From Polynucleobacter parvulilacunae (GTDB lineage: Bacteria; Pseudomonadota; Gammaproteobacteria; Burkholderiales; Burkholderiaceae): a stretch of 64,000 bases of DNA. The notes below the pieces were generated by a model. That model saw only the letters and a list, made by a program, of their open reading frames with translations. It did no database searches and was not told where the DNA came from. The stretch is from positions 335,337 to 399,336 of the forward strand of contig NZ_JACVPW010000001.1 of assembly GCF_018881715.1 (NCBI RefSeq), given 5' to 3'. Numbering within the stretch: position 1 is the first letter of the stretch; the number at the start of each line of letters is the position of its first letter. The translations under genes were made by a program, and so were the position numbers. Of this stretch, positions 26,920-36,060 are shown piece by piece.

Positions 26920-27774
26920 TTACATCCAGTAAACAGCGATGTACAGACCGAGCCAGACAACGTCAACGAAGTGCCAGTACCAGGCAGCACCTTCAAAGGC
27001 AAAGTGATGCTTAGAGGTAAAGTCGCCGCGAATCATGCGACGCAACACAATCGCCAACATAGTGCCGCCAAGGAACACGTGGAAGCCATGGAAACCAGTC
27101 AACATGAAGAAAGTGGAGCCATAGATACCTGAAGTCAATTTCAAGTTCAACTCATGGTATGCATGGTAGTACTCGTAGCCTTGGAAGCACAAGAAGATAA
27201 AGCCTAAGCCAACCGTTGCAGCCAAGCCAATGATGGCTTTTTTCATGTGGTTCTCTACTAATGCATGGTGAGCAATAGTAATCGTCACTCCAGAGCTCAA
27301 CAACAACAATGTGTTGATGGTTGGAATTGGCCAAGGACCCATGGTGGTGAACTTCTCTACCAAACCAGCAGGACCATCATTTGGCCATACGGCCTGAAAA
27401 TTAGGCCATAGTAATTTGCTCTCGACATCACCCATCCAAGGCATTGCAATATTGCGTGCATAGAAAAGGGCAGCAAAGAATGCGCCGAAGAACATAATTT
27501 CAGAGAAGATGAACCATGCCATTGACCAGCGATAAGAGATATCTACGTTGATACCATTCTTGCCTGCATTTGATTCTGCAATCGTGTCACCAAACCAGTT
27601 ATAGAGCACATAGAGAACGAAAGCTACGCCAGTAAGGCAGAGGGGGCCGCCCCATGAAGCATGATTTACCCACCCAGAGATACCGAAGGCAAAAGCAATT
27701 AAGCCAAATGCGGCCATTGCTGGATGTCTAGATAGTCCAGGGACGAAATAGTATGGGGTTGAATTGGATGACAT
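26920..27774 (-). CDS. ctaE: Cytochrome c oxidase subunit III
   Basis: Subunit III is a seven-helix inner-membrane protein that stabilises the aa3 oxidase. I start it at 27774 (MSSNSTPYYFVPG), with AGAGAATAAG upstream; an in-frame ATG six codons earlier lies inside that leader. Landmarks are FSEIMFFGAFFAALFYAR, the TGFHGFHVFLG segment and the terminal WHFVDVVWLGLY. It ends the ctaC-ctaD-ctaG-DUF2970-ctaE run, followed by a terminator. Confidence 0.97.
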   Translation of the reverse strand: MSSNSTPYYFVPGLSRHPAMAAFGLIAFAFGISGWVNHASWGGPLCLTGVAFVLYVLYNWFGDTIAESNAGKNGINVDISYRWSMAWFIFSEIMFFGAFFAALFYARNIAMPWMGDVESKLLWPNFQAVWPNDGPAGLVEKFTTMGPWPIPTINTLLLLSSGVTITIAHHALVENHMKKAIIGLAATVGLGFIFLCFQGYEYYHAYHELNLKLTSGIYGSTFFMLTGFHGFHVFLGGTMLAIVLRRMIRGDFTSKHHFAFEGAAWYWHFVDVVWLGLYIAVYWM

Positions 27775-27803
27775 CTTATTCTCTCTATTCAATCAAAAAA
27801 TAA

Positions 27804-27998
27804 TCAATGGGACACAACTGCTTTCACTATCAAGAGCAGGACAGCCATAAAAATTAAGGCCCCAACAACACCCGCAATGATAATGTGCACAAAACTTAAT
27901 GACGCTACATCTTCCTGCAAACCTGATTTTTTACGCACCCCTAAAAAGCCCCACATCACGGCTTTCATAGACTGCATAAAACTACTTTTCTTTTTCAT
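27804..27998 (-). CDS. DUF2970 small membrane protein
   Basis: The 64-residue protein has a conserved N-terminal segment (MKAVMWGFLGVRKKSG) and one C-terminal membrane helix (about 38-62). This is the DUF2970 family, found in oxidase clusters of betaproteobacteria. It overlaps ctaG by four bases and precedes ctaE. Function is unknown; co-location suggests an accessory or assembly role. Confidence 0.85.
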   Translation of the reverse strand: MKKKSSFMQSMKAVMWGFLGVRKKSGLQEDVASLSFVHIIIAGVVGALIFMAVLLLIVKAVVSH

Positions 27999-28579
27999 GA
28001 AGCCATCCTTGTTTTTGGGGCTGGAGGAGTGCCGCCTAAGCCCAGTTCAAAGAAGGTATATGACAAAGTAATTGTTTTTACATCATCCGGTAAACCTGCA
28101 TCAATCACAAAGACTACCGGCATCTTTTTTGTTTCATTTGCTGCTAGCGTTTGTTCCTGAAAACAAAAGCACTCTAATTTCGTAAAAAACTCTGTTGCAC
28201 TTTTAGGTGCATAACTTGGGATTGCCTGTGCTCTTACTGAGCGGTTCTGATTGTTTGTTACCTCATAAACAATCTCGGTCATTTCACCAGGGTGCACTTC
28301 TAAAAAATTCTTTACTGGCTTAAACGTAAACGGGCCACGGCTATTCGAATCAAACTCAATCGTTACTGTGCGAGCATAGTTAACCTGGGTATTGCCAACC
28401 CTATTAGGGCTAAAGGCTCTAACGCCGTAATCATTCTTGCTCGTCACTACATTAATTCCAGTGACCTCACACAAGGCCTTGTACATTGGAACCAAAGCGT
28501 AACCAAAACCAAACATCATTACTGCTGCAATTAAGAGCTTTAATAAAATTTGGCGATTGAGTGATTGAGTTGAAACCAT
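27995..28579 (-). CDS. ctaG: Cytochrome c oxidase assembly protein CtaG (Cox11)
   Basis: CtaG/Cox11 delivers copper to the CuB site in oxidase subunit I. The 194-residue protein has one N-terminal membrane anchor and a periplasmic immunoglobulin-like domain with the copper motif CFCF (ECFCFQEQTL) and GPFTFKPVKN. It lies between ctaD plus its small companion and DUF2970, as usual in proteobacterial oxidase clusters. Confidence 0.96.
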   Translation of the reverse strand: MVSTQSLNRQILLKLLIAAVMMFGFGYALVPMYKALCEVTGINVVTSKNDYGVRAFSPNRVGNTQVNYARTVTIEFDSNSRGPFTFKPVKNFLEVHPGEMTEIVYEVTNNQNRSVRAQAIPSYAPKSATEFFTKLECFCFQEQTLAANETKKMPVVFVIDAGLPDDVKTITLSYTFFELGLGGTPPAPKTRMAS

Positions 28580-28593
28580 TGTCAGCGACGGGA

Positions 28594-28725
28594 TTAACCC
28601 AACATACTCCGTTTAATCACAATACCAATAAAAAAAGTTACTACAACGCTCAAGAGAATGAAGCCCATCCTGCGATTATTCGCAGTAAGGGCTTGCTTCT
28701 CTGAAGACTTAAATTCCGGCTTCAC
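28594..28725 (-). CDS. Small single-helix oxidase-cluster protein, GTG start
   Basis: A 43-residue protein starts at a GTG (28723-28725) that lies inside the last 17 bases of ctaD in another frame. It has a polar N-terminus ([10 protein letters not shown]), the motif [10 protein letters not shown], one membrane helix and a short basic end. Small proteins of this shape (cytochrome oxidase small assembly protein) occur between ctaD and ctaG in betaproteobacteria. The frame stays open further upstream inside ctaD, but that part is shadow sequence. The start is inferred from the ctaD stop and codon choice. Confidence 0.75.
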   Translation of the reverse strand: MKPEFKSSEKQALTANNRRMGFILLSVVVTFFIGIVIKRSMLG

Positions 28726-30328
28726 GCATTTGCTCTGCACTAGGCGGAGTTTCAAAAGTGTGGTGTGGTGCTGGTGAGGGTACTGTCCACTCAAGACCTT
28801 TGGCGCCATCCCATGGCTTCATCGGTGCTTTTTCACCTTGGCCACGGTATGCAGGAAGCACAACGAAGAACAAGAAATAAACCTGCGACAAGCCAAAGCC
28901 CAATGCGCCGATTGAAGCAACCATATTGAAATCAGCGAACTGCGTTGGGTAGTCAGCGTAACGACGTGGCATACCTGCCAAGCCCAAGAAGTGCATGGGG
29001 AAGAAGGTCACGTTAAAGAAAATCATGGAAGTCCAGAAATGGATCTTGCCGCGAGTTTCATTGGCCATGCGACCAGTCCACTTAGGACACCAGTAGTAGA
29101 AGCCAGCAAACATCGCAAACAATGAACCTGCTACTAATACATAGTGGAAGTGAGCAACAACGTAGTAAGTATCCTGAACGCCGATGTCAATTGGAGCCAT
29201 CGCTAAGATCAAACCAGTAAAGCCACCCATAGTGAAAACGAAGATGAAACCAATAGCCCACAACATTGGAGTTTCAAAGGTCATGGAACCTTTCCACATG
29301 GTTGCGACCCAGTTAAAAATCTTCACACCAGTTGGAACAGCAATCAACATGGTTGCGTACATGAAGAACAATTGACCAGTTACTGGCATACCAGTTGCAA
29401 ACATGTGGTGAGCCCAAACGATGAATGACAAAATCGCAATCGATGCGGTTGCATAAACCATTGAGCTGTAGCCAAACAATGTTTTTCTGGAGAAAGCAGG
29501 AACGATTTCACTGATGATTCCGAACGCTGGAAGAATCATGATGTAAACCTCTGGATGACCAAAGAACCAGAAAATATGCTGGAACATAATTGGGTCACCG
29601 CCGCCAACAGCGGAGAAGAATGAAGTACCGAAATGACGATCAGTCAGCACCATGGTGATTGCGCCGGCCAATACAGGCATCACAGCAATCAACAAGTAAG
29701 CAGTAATCAACCAAGTCCAGCAGAACATTGGCATCTTCATCAATGTCATGCCAGGAGCGCGCATATTCAAGATAGTCACGATGATGTTGATCGAACCCAT
29801 GATGGATGAAGCACCCAACAAGTGAAGAGCAAAAATCGCCATGTCCATGCCAGGGCCCATTTGTGAAGTCAATGGAGCATAGATAGTCCAGCCACCTGAT
29901 GGAGCACCACCAGGAACTAGGAATGAGCTGAGCAACAATGTCGCTGCTACTGGAAGAATCCAGAAGCTAAAGTTGTTCATACGTGCGAATGCCATATCGG
30001 AGGCACCGATTTGCAATGGCACCATCCAGTTAGCAAAACCAACGAAGGCTGGCATGATCGCACCGAACACCATCACCAAACCGTGCATGGTAGTCAATTG
30101 ATTGAAGAACTCTGGGCGCAAGAACTGCAAACCAGGCTGGAACAACTCTAGACGAATTCCCAGGGCCATCGTGCCGCCAGCTAATAAGCTAACAAACGAG
30201 AATATCAAATACATCGTGCCGATGTCTTTGTGGTTAGTTGCAAACAACCAACGACGCCAGCCGTGTGGCGTGTGATCATCATGCGCGTGATCGTGTGCGT
30301 GGTCGTGGGTAGTAGAGACTGTGCTCAT
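28709..30328 (-). CDS. ctaD: Cytochrome c oxidase subunit I
   Basis: This is the 539-residue catalytic subunit of the aa3-type oxidase, carrying heme a and the heme a3/CuB site. Signature stretches are the loop with [10 protein letters not shown], the CuB His-Tyr region [15 protein letters not shown], the paired-His region [10 protein letters not shown], and [11 protein letters not shown] which holds heme ligands. The N-terminus is His/Asp-rich ([11 protein letters not shown]). It follows ctaC and overlaps a tiny downstream gene by 17 bases. Confidence 0.98.
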   Translation of the reverse strand: MSTVSTTHDHAHDHAHDDHTPHGWRRWLFATNHKDIGTMYLIFSFVSLLAGGTMALGIRLELFQPGLQFLRPEFFNQLTTMHGLVMVFGAIMPAFVGFANWMVPLQIGASDMAFARMNNFSFWILPVAATLLLSSFLVPGGAPSGGWTIYAPLTSQMGPGMDMAIFALHLLGASSIMGSINIIVTILNMRAPGMTLMKMPMFCWTWLITAYLLIAVMPVLAGAITMVLTDRHFGTSFFSAVGGGDPIMFQHIFWFFGHPEVYIMILPAFGIISEIVPAFSRKTLFGYSSMVYATASIAILSFIVWAHHMFATGMPVTGQLFFMYATMLIAVPTGVKIFNWVATMWKGSMTFETPMLWAIGFIFVFTMGGFTGLILAMAPIDIGVQDTYYVVAHFHYVLVAGSLFAMFAGFYYWCPKWTGRMANETRGKIHFWTSMIFFNVTFFPMHFLGLAGMPRRYADYPTQFADFNMVASIGALGFGLSQVYFLFFVVLPAYRGQGEKAPMKPWDGAKGLEWTVPSPAPHHTFETPPSAEQMREAGI

Positions 30329-30370
30329 GGATTACTCCGGTTTCGTTTTATCTGTATTAGTTAATCTGAA

Positions 30371-31525
30371 TTACTGGCCGCGTGCAGTAATAATTTCCTG
30401 CGTCTGAATCACTTCGCCCGTTTTATTACCCCATGAATTACGGGTATAGGTAATCACGGCTGCAATATCTCCATCGGAAAGTACGCCTGCCCACTTCGGC
30501 ATTGCATTTTTACCATTCAGCAAAATATTGAACTGGCCAGCTTTAGGTCCGTTAACCACTTTGCTGCCGTCCAATGCTGGGAATGCACCGGCACCTTTAC
30601 CATTAGGCTGGTGACATGCTGCGCAATTAGCTGCATATACTTTCGCACCGCGCTCCTTTTGCTCTTCCAAGGTGTAAACCTTAGATGGATCATCGCCGCC
30701 AGCACCCATTGCTTTTTTCTTCTCAGCAACCCAAGCGGTGTAATCCTCTTGTGAAACTACTCTTACAACGATAGGCATGAAGGCATGCTCTGCACCGCAA
30801 AGCTCAGAACACTGACCGCGGAATGTACCAATCCTGTCCGCTCTAAACCATGTGTCACGAACGAAGCCTGGGATTGCATCTTGCTTAACGCCAAACGCTG
30901 GGATAGTCCAAGCGTGAATAACGTCATTAGCTGTAGTGATCAAACGAATTTTCTTGCCGACCGGTACAACCATTTCATTGTCAACTTCCATCAAATACGT
31001 ATTTGATTTAGGTGCCAAGTTATTGATTGCTTCGCGGGAAGTGGACAAGGTAGACAAGAAACTAATGCCTTCGCCTTCGCCTTTGATGTAGTCGTAACCC
31101 CACTTCCACTGGTAACCAGTGGTCTTAATAGTGATGTCAGAATTAGTAGTGTCTTTCATTGCCACAACAGTTTTTGTTGCAGGCAATGCCATACCGATAA
31201 CGATGAGCAATGGAATTACTGTCCAAATAATCTCAACAGTAGTGCTCTCGTGGAAAGAAGCTGATTTATGACCTAATGATTTACGGTGTTTCAAAATGGA
31301 ATAGAACATCACTCCAAAAACACCGATAAAAATCAATGCGCAAATAACCAACATCATCCAATGCAACCAATGAATCTCTTGCATGATTTTGGTAGCAGGA
31401 GGCGCAAAATTCAGCTGATTAACAGCTGGGCCACCAGGCATATTCTCTGCTGCATGAGCAAAAGCAGTGCCAAAAGCTACTGCGAAATAGAGCGAAGCCC
31501 TAGTGACTTTTCCAAATAAATTCAT
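30371..31525 (-). CDS. ctaC: Cytochrome c oxidase subunit II with fused cytochrome c domain
   Basis: Subunit II takes electrons from cytochrome c through CuA. The 384-residue protein has a signal peptide, two membrane helices, the cupredoxin domain with CuA ligands (CSELCGAEHAFM) and an extra C-terminal cytochrome c domain with heme motif CAACH and distal Met in NAMPKW, so the enzyme is of the caa3-like type. It is first in the oxidase operon and has a good promoter about 80 bases upstream. Confidence 0.97.
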   Translation of the reverse strand: MNLFGKVTRASLYFAVAFGTAFAHAAENMPGGPAVNQLNFAPPATKIMQEIHWLHWMMLVICALIFIGVFGVMFYSILKHRKSLGHKSASFHESTTVEIIWTVIPLLIVIGMALPATKTVVAMKDTTNSDITIKTTGYQWKWGYDYIKGEGEGISFLSTLSTSREAINNLAPKSNTYLMEVDNEMVVPVGKKIRLITTANDVIHAWTIPAFGVKQDAIPGFVRDTWFRADRIGTFRGQCSELCGAEHAFMPIVVRVVSQEDYTAWVAEKKKAMGAGGDDPSKVYTLEEQKERGAKVYAANCAACHQPNGKGAGAFPALDGSKVVNGPKAGQFNILLNGKNAMPKWAGVLSDGDIAAVITYTRNSWGNKTGEVIQTQEIITARGQ

Positions 31526-31613
31526 CTTATTCTCTGTTTATTGTCGTGAGCAAAGCAGCAAAAATGCCACAAAATGCCCAAAAAACGGTCTCAAGCCAAT
31601 ACATCCTGCCGTG

Positions 31614-31642
31614 ATTATAGGGTTAATTAGGCGCAACAACAA
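31614..31642 (-). promoter_or_regulatory. Sigma-70 promoter for the ctaC operon
   Basis: On the minus strand TTGTTG (31642-31637) and a perfect TATAAT (31619-31614) are separated by 17 bases. Transcription would start near 31607, giving a leader of about 80 bases before ctaC. It sits in the 179-base gap between the BioC-like gene and ctaC; the rest of that gap shows nothing else I can identify. Confidence 0.65.
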
Positions 31643-31704
31643 ACCGGGATAACCCAGCCTGATCCAATCTTGGCGAAGGTTTAAATGATAGTAAGCACTT
31701 ACAC

Positions 31705-32502
31705 TTAAGCAGAATCTGGCCTAGTCTTGCGTCCAATTTGATTTAGATCAATATAAGCAACGTTGTCCTGGGCCTTTGCAAGGTCCTTTCCGAGGGCCCA
31801 CGCGTGCCCATAAACTACTTCTAGGGTCATTTTTTGAGGCAAAACATCTATTTGGGGGATTTCAAGAGAGTCCAAATGGGCCAATTTCAGGGCGCGGATA
31901 TCAGCCAGCAATAGAGCCTGTTTTTCATAGTCCAGAGTTAGGTACTCCATGTCCATTACCGGGTCAGAAAAGCGTTCAGCCACTAAAGCATCCCCCATGT
32001 CGTGCATATCCCAAGGACTCATTAAATTCTGCAGCCTTAGTTCAGGAAGACCTAAAGGGCGCAATTCTTTTCCAGTATCGGGCCCAAGATAACTAAATGA
32101 GATTAAGCCGCCCTCGCGCAGAACGCGCCAACACTCTTGTAAAAAATGTTTTGGGTCTTCCAGGTCCTGCAATAGGAGATCGCTAATCACCAAATCAACA
32201 GAATTATCAGGAATACCAAATCTTCCTGATGGGGTGCAATCAGATAAGGCGCCTGTTTTGCCAGAGAATAAAGATCGCCAATTACTCATAGCTTTGGCAC
32301 GCCACATCTGAAATCCTGAAACACCTTCTTCAGGAATGCTAAAAATATGCGCCTTTGGATAACGCTGAGCAAGCAACCCTAGATGTTTGCCGGGAAAATC
32401 AGGAACGATCAAGACATCTTTTACATCGAGCTTAACGATGTCTAATTTCTGCAGCATACGATCTGCAATTTCGTCTTGTAACCATCTGATGGGCTGGGTC
32501 AT
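31705..32502 (-). CDS. BioC-like SAM-dependent methyltransferase
   Basis: The 265-residue protein has a class I methyltransferase fold. The N-terminal helix WLQDEIADRMLQKLDIVK resembles BioC, the motif after the SAM loop reads VDLVISDLLLQDLEDP, and the post-strand motif is LREGGLISFSYLGPDT. BioC methylates malonyl-ACP at the start of biotin synthesis. The glycine-rich motif I is atypical (DFPGKHLG), so activity on malonyl-ACP is uncertain. No other bio genes are adjacent; the divergent neighbour is comF, as BioC-like genes often are in betaproteobacteria. Confidence 0.75.
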   Translation of the reverse strand: MTQPIRWLQDEIADRMLQKLDIVKLDVKDVLIVPDFPGKHLGLLAQRYPKAHIFSIPEEGVSGFQMWRAKAMSNWRSLFSGKTGALSDCTPSGRFGIPDNSVDLVISDLLLQDLEDPKHFLQECWRVLREGGLISFSYLGPDTGKELRPLGLPELRLQNLMSPWDMHDMGDALVAERFSDPVMDMEYLTLDYEKQALLLADIRALKLAHLDSLEIPQIDVLPQKMTLEVVYGHAWALGKDLAKAQDNVAYIDLNQIGRKTRPDSA

Positions 32503-32525
32503 TGGCTCAGTATACTCAGCGCCCC

Positions 32526-33269
32526 ATGCGATTTCCAGAGAAGATTTTTCAAACTATTTGCGAGCATCTCTTGCCAACTGCCTGCATTACTTGTCAAGAG
32601 TTTCAAAAATTCTCAATATGTAATGAGTGTCTCAATTCATTGAAGGGCAATGCTCTATTGAATTACCAATGCTGTTATCAATGCGGGATTGCGCTTCAGG
32701 CCCCCGAATTAAATGAGCAGCGATGCGCCCCCTGCCAAAGCACTCAACCCTACTTTGATGAAACCTATTGCTTAGATCGCTATGAAGGAGTGCTTCAAAC
32801 CCCTCTGCATGAATTGAAATACCAAAAACGAATTGCTTTTGCGAATGCGCTTGGCAATACGTGGAACTTGCTCATGGCTGAGGAGTTAGAAAATACGCCT
32901 GCAGATTACTTGCTACCTGTTCCGCTGAGTACTCAAAAGCTAGCGCAGCGTGGTTTTAATCAAAGTTGGGAATTAGCCAAACGCATTGAGTGCAGCAGGC
33001 ACATCCAAAAATCACCCCACATACTTCAGCGCCACCATTATTCCGGTCACCAAGCAGGAAGCTCGCTGGATAGTCGTCGCTCAGCCATTCAGGACATGTT
33101 TTATATCGAGGCAAAATACATTGAAAGTCTTAGAGGTCAGACTGTTGTTATTTTTGATGACGTAATGACTAGCGGAGCCACGCTCAATGAAATTGCGCGC
33201 GTTCTGAAGCACAATGGCGTATCTCGCGTAATTAATTGGGTAGTACTCAGAGCTGCGCGACCAATTTAA
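32526..33269 (+). CDS. comF: ComF-family phosphoribosyltransferase-like protein
   Basis: ComF proteins are tied to natural transformation and may act at the inner membrane during DNA uptake. The 247-residue protein has N-terminal cysteine pairs (CITC, CNEC, CYQC, CAPC), a likely zinc ribbon, then a type I phosphoribosyltransferase domain ending with the PRPP loop VVIFDDVMTSGATL. I use the ATG at 32526; a TTG at 32502 in frame would overlap the divergent methyltransferase start. Other competence genes are not in view. Confidence 0.88.
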   Translation: MRFPEKIFQTICEHLLPTACITCQEFQKFSICNECLNSLKGNALLNYQCCYQCGIALQAPELNEQRCAPCQSTQPYFDETYCLDRYEGVLQTPLHELKYQKRIAFANALGNTWNLLMAEELENTPADYLLPVPLSTQKLAQRGFNQSWELAKRIECSRHIQKSPHILQRHHYSGHQAGSSLDSRRSAIQDMFYIEAKYIESLRGQTVVIFDDVMTSGATLNEIARVLKHNGVSRVINWVVLRAARPI

Positions 33270-33279
33270 AGAGTGGCAC

Positions 33280-33750
33280 ATGTTTAATATTGTTTTATTC
33301 GAACCAGAAATTCCACCAAATACCGGGAACATCATTCGCCTGTGTGCGAATACCGGAGCCAAGCTTCATCTCATTGAGCCGCTTGGATTTCCGATGGAGG
33401 ATGCCAAGTTACGCAGAGCAGGCTTGGACTATCACGAGTTTGCCAGAGTCAAGGTTCACAAAAATTGGGCGCAATTTTTAAAAGATGAAGAGCCTGATCC
33501 TCAGCACCTTTTTGCATTGACCACCAAAGGCTCAGGTAAGTTTCATGAAGGCCAGTATTCACCCAACGATTACTTTATTTTTGGATCTGAGACCAAAGGC
33601 ATCACTGATGAAGTGAGGGATTCCATTCCAGCGGCTAATCGCATGCGTCTTGCAATGCAAGACAGTAGTCGGAGTCTGAACTTATCCAATACCGTAGCAA
33701 TTGTTGTGTATGAAGCTTGGCGCCAAAATGGCCTTGAAGGCGGTCAGTAA
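33280..33750 (+). CDS. trmL: tRNA (cytidine(34)-2'-O)-methyltransferase
   Basis: TrmL methylates the ribose of the wobble base in two leucine tRNAs. The 156-residue SPOUT protein has EPEIPPNTGNIIRLCANTG near the N-terminus, FGSETKGI in the knot and LNLSNTVAIVVYEAWRQ at the C-terminus, all diagnostic of the small TrmL/YibK group. It lies ten bases after comF and converges on gpsA. Confidence 0.95.
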   Translation: MFNIVLFEPEIPPNTGNIIRLCANTGAKLHLIEPLGFPMEDAKLRRAGLDYHEFARVKVHKNWAQFLKDEEPDPQHLFALTTKGSGKFHEGQYSPNDYFIFGSETKGITDEVRDSIPAANRMRLAMQDSSRSLNLSNTVAIVVYEAWRQNGLEGGQ

Positions 33751-33772
33751 GAAGCCGCCGTATATCACTTTT

Positions 33773-34795
33773 TTACGACTCGATTTTTGGGTCGCGCCCC
33801 ATGAGCTTCTTAACCGCATCATGCGGTTTCAACTTTCCAGATAAGACTTCACCCATCATGGCAGTAATCGGCATCTCAACACCTAAACGTTTTGCCAAAT
33901 CGCCCACTGCTGCCGCACAAAGCACGCCCTCAGCAACGTGACCGAGACTTGCCAAAATCTCTGGCAAAGATTTACCAGCAGCAAGCTCAAGACCCACTCG
34001 ACGATTGCGAGAGAGATCCCCAGTAGCTGTCAAGATTAAATCTCCAACACCGGTTAGCCCCATACAAGTTTCAGATTTACCGCCAGCCGCTTTAACCAGG
34101 CGCATCATCTCTGCCAAGCCTCGCGTAAGAACTGCAGCGCGGGCATTAAGACCCAAGTCAAGACCATCGCCAATACCTGCAGCGATCGCCAAGACATTCT
34201 TAATTGCCCCACCCAATTCAACACCGATGAGGTCATCGCTTGAATACACACGCATATTGCCGTGGTGAAACGCGACCTGAACCGTCTCACACAGTTTTGT
34301 AGATTTGCTGACAACTGTTAAAGCACACGGCATCCCTGCGCCAACCTCACGAGCAAAGCTTGGGCCAGATAAAGCGCCATACGAATGGGCTAAGCCATGA
34401 GAATGAATCTTGCTTTCGCGCTCCACAACTTGATGGGGCAATAAAGCGGTATTGGGCTCAAGACCCTTGCACAACCAAATGATGTTGAGTGGATGCTCGG
34501 CAATCTTTAAGGCTTGAGCAATTGTTTCGGAAAGGCCCGACATTGGTGTAGCGATAACCAAGAGGTCATCGCTAGAGAGTCTTTTGATTGCAGTAGAAAA
34601 ATCACTCTCAAACTTCAGGCCTTTAGGCAACTTAATCCCCGAAAGATAAGTCTGATTTTCACTACTTTTTTGAATATCTTCTAATTGCTGTTTGCTGCGC
34701 GACCACAAACAAACGTCACCCTCTTGGAGGTGGCGAGCGGCTTGTGCCGCCATCGCCGTTCCCCAAGCGCCAGCACCAAGCAGTGTCACTTTCAT
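33773..34795 (-). CDS. gpsA: Glycerol-3-phosphate dehydrogenase [NAD(P)+]
   Basis: GpsA reduces dihydroxyacetone phosphate to sn-glycerol 3-phosphate for phospholipid synthesis. The 340-residue protein has the N-terminal Rossmann motif GAGAWGTA, the WLCKGLE segment, GPSFAREV and the catalytic Lys region GAIKNVLAIAAGI. It is last in the run rhodanese-grxC-secB-gpsA, a conserved order in proteobacteria. Confidence 0.96.
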   Translation of the reverse strand: MKVTLLGAGAWGTAMAAQAARHLQEGDVCLWSRSKQQLEDIQKSSENQTYLSGIKLPKGLKFESDFSTAIKRLSSDDLLVIATPMSGLSETIAQALKIAEHPLNIIWLCKGLEPNTALLPHQVVERESKIHSHGLAHSYGALSGPSFAREVGAGMPCALTVVSKSTKLCETVQVAFHHGNMRVYSSDDLIGVELGGAIKNVLAIAAGIGDGLDLGLNARAAVLTRGLAEMMRLVKAAGGKSETCMGLTGVGDLILTATGDLSRNRRVGLELAAGKSLPEILASLGHVAEGVLCAAAVGDLAKRLGVEMPITAMMGEVLSGKLKPHDAVKKLMGRDPKIES

Positions 34796-34819
34796 GATCT
34801 GTGGGCTCGCTCGTTGAGC

Positions 34820-35332
34820 TTAGTGAGGCTTGCTCTCTGAGGCTGCCCCATCCCTAGCGGCAGCTTCTTGTTGAGCCTGCATCAAGCGATGCTCATACAT
34901 ACCGTGGAAGTTAATCTCATTCAAATGAATTGGCTGGAAGCCTGCACGACTAATAATGTCGGCGATGTTTGAGCGCAGGTAAGGATACAAAATCGTTGGG
35001 CAACCAATACCGAGCATTGGATCCATTTGCTCAACAGGGATATTGCTTAGCTCAAAAATGCCAGCTTGTTTTGCCTCAACCAAGAACAATACTTTTGAAT
35101 CAACCTTAGCGGTAACCGTTGAACTCAATGCAACCTCAAAGATTCCTTCGCTCAGCGGAGCAACAGCAATGTCAATCTCAACTTGTACTTGCGGCTCAGA
35201 AGCAACCAACAAAATCTGCGGAGAGTTTGGCTGCTCAAGGGATACATCTTTTAAGTAAATTCTCTGAATACGAAATCCAGGCTCTTTAGATTGCTCAGGG
35301 CTTGCTTGAGGTGCAGAAGTTTGTTCGGTCAT
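34820..35332 (-). CDS. secB: Protein-export chaperone SecB
   Basis: SecB keeps precursor proteins unfolded and hands them to SecA. The 170-residue protein has the family core with [38 protein letters not shown] and [23 protein letters not shown] polar Ala/Glu-rich tail follows. It sits between grxC and gpsA, its usual proteobacterial neighbours. Confidence 0.97.
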   Translation of the reverse strand: MTEQTSAPQASPEQSKEPGFRIQRIYLKDVSLEQPNSPQILLVASEPQVQVEIDIAVAPLSEGIFEVALSSTVTAKVDSKVLFLVEAKQAGIFELSNIPVEQMDPMLGIGCPTILYPYLRSNIADIISRAGFQPIHLNEINFHGMYEHRLMQAQQEAAARDGAASESKPH

Positions 35333-35359
35333 TGCTAACTTTCTTTAGGTGTTTATCTT

Positions 35360-35614
35360 TTAAGTTAATAAAGGATCGAGTTTTCCAGCGCGATCCAATG
35401 CCACTAAATCGTCATAGCCGCCCACATGGGTATCACCAATGTAAATCTGAGGAACTGTACGGCGACCAGTACGTGTCATCATGATTTCACGTTGGGATGG
35501 GTCGCGATCAATCAAAATCTTTTCTAAATTGGCCACGCCTTTTTTAAGCAATAGCTTTTCAGCCATAACGCAGTATGGGCATACCTGAGTGCTATACATC
35601 GTTACTGGAGGCAT
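35360..35614 (-). CDS. grxC: Glutaredoxin 3
   Basis: The 84-residue protein is a classical dithiol glutaredoxin that reduces disulfides with glutathione in the cytoplasm. The active site CPYC is at residues 12-15 (YSTQVCPYCVMAEKLL), followed by the cis-Pro motif RTVPQIYI and GGYDDL. The glutathione synthesis genes gshA and gshB are 6-8 kb away in this window. It lies between the rhodanese and secB genes. Confidence 0.96.
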   Translation of the reverse strand: MPPVTMYSTQVCPYCVMAEKLLLKKGVANLEKILIDRDPSQREIMMTRTGRRTVPQIYIGDTHVGGYDDLVALDRAGKLDPLLT

Positions 35615-35624
35615 TGATTTCTCC

Positions 35625-36041
35625 TTACTTCACCAAAGGTAGTGCAGCAGCTTTCCAAGCCTGAACACCGCCATCTAAGGCACCTACTTCGGCAAAGCCC
35701 AGTTTTTGGGCTTCTACAACGAGTTTGCGTGATTGGGCACCAGTTTCGCAAACCAAGACTACTGGGTGCTTACGGTCTAACTTAAGCTTTTCAATGGCTG
35801 CAGTTAAACCGGCAGCATTAACGAATTTGGCACCAGGCAAATGGCCCGCTCTGAAGGCTTCTTCAGAGCGCAAGTCCAAGACATGTGCTTTGCGTCGATT
35901 AATCCAAATCGTCGCTTCGGTAGGCGATAAGCCTTTTCCGCCAATAAGCGTAGATAATGTAGGTAGGAAAAGCGCTACGCCTGAAACCAACAGAAGGGCG
36001 ATAAGCGCTAAATTATCAATTTGCGTGAGAAAGTTCATCAT
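35625..36041 (-). CDS. Membrane-anchored rhodanese-like protein
   Basis: The 138-residue protein has an N-terminal membrane helix (about 8-30) and one rhodanese domain. The active-site loop is CETGAQSRK, so the sulfur-accepting Cys is present; it resembles YibN. A perfect TATAAT on the minus strand (36050-36045) ends three bases before the first of two adjacent ATG codons, which would give a leaderless or nearly leaderless message if it is the promoter. The partner and substrate are unknown. Confidence 0.9.
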   Translation of the reverse strand: MMNFLTQIDNLALIALLLVSGVALFLPTLSTLIGGKGLSPTEATIWINRRKAHVLDLRSEEAFRAGHLPGAKFVNAAGLTAAIEKLKLDRKHPVVLVCETGAQSRKLVVEAQKLGFAEVGALDGGVQAWKAAALPLVK

Positions 36042-36060
36042 CGGATTATAGAATGGCTCT

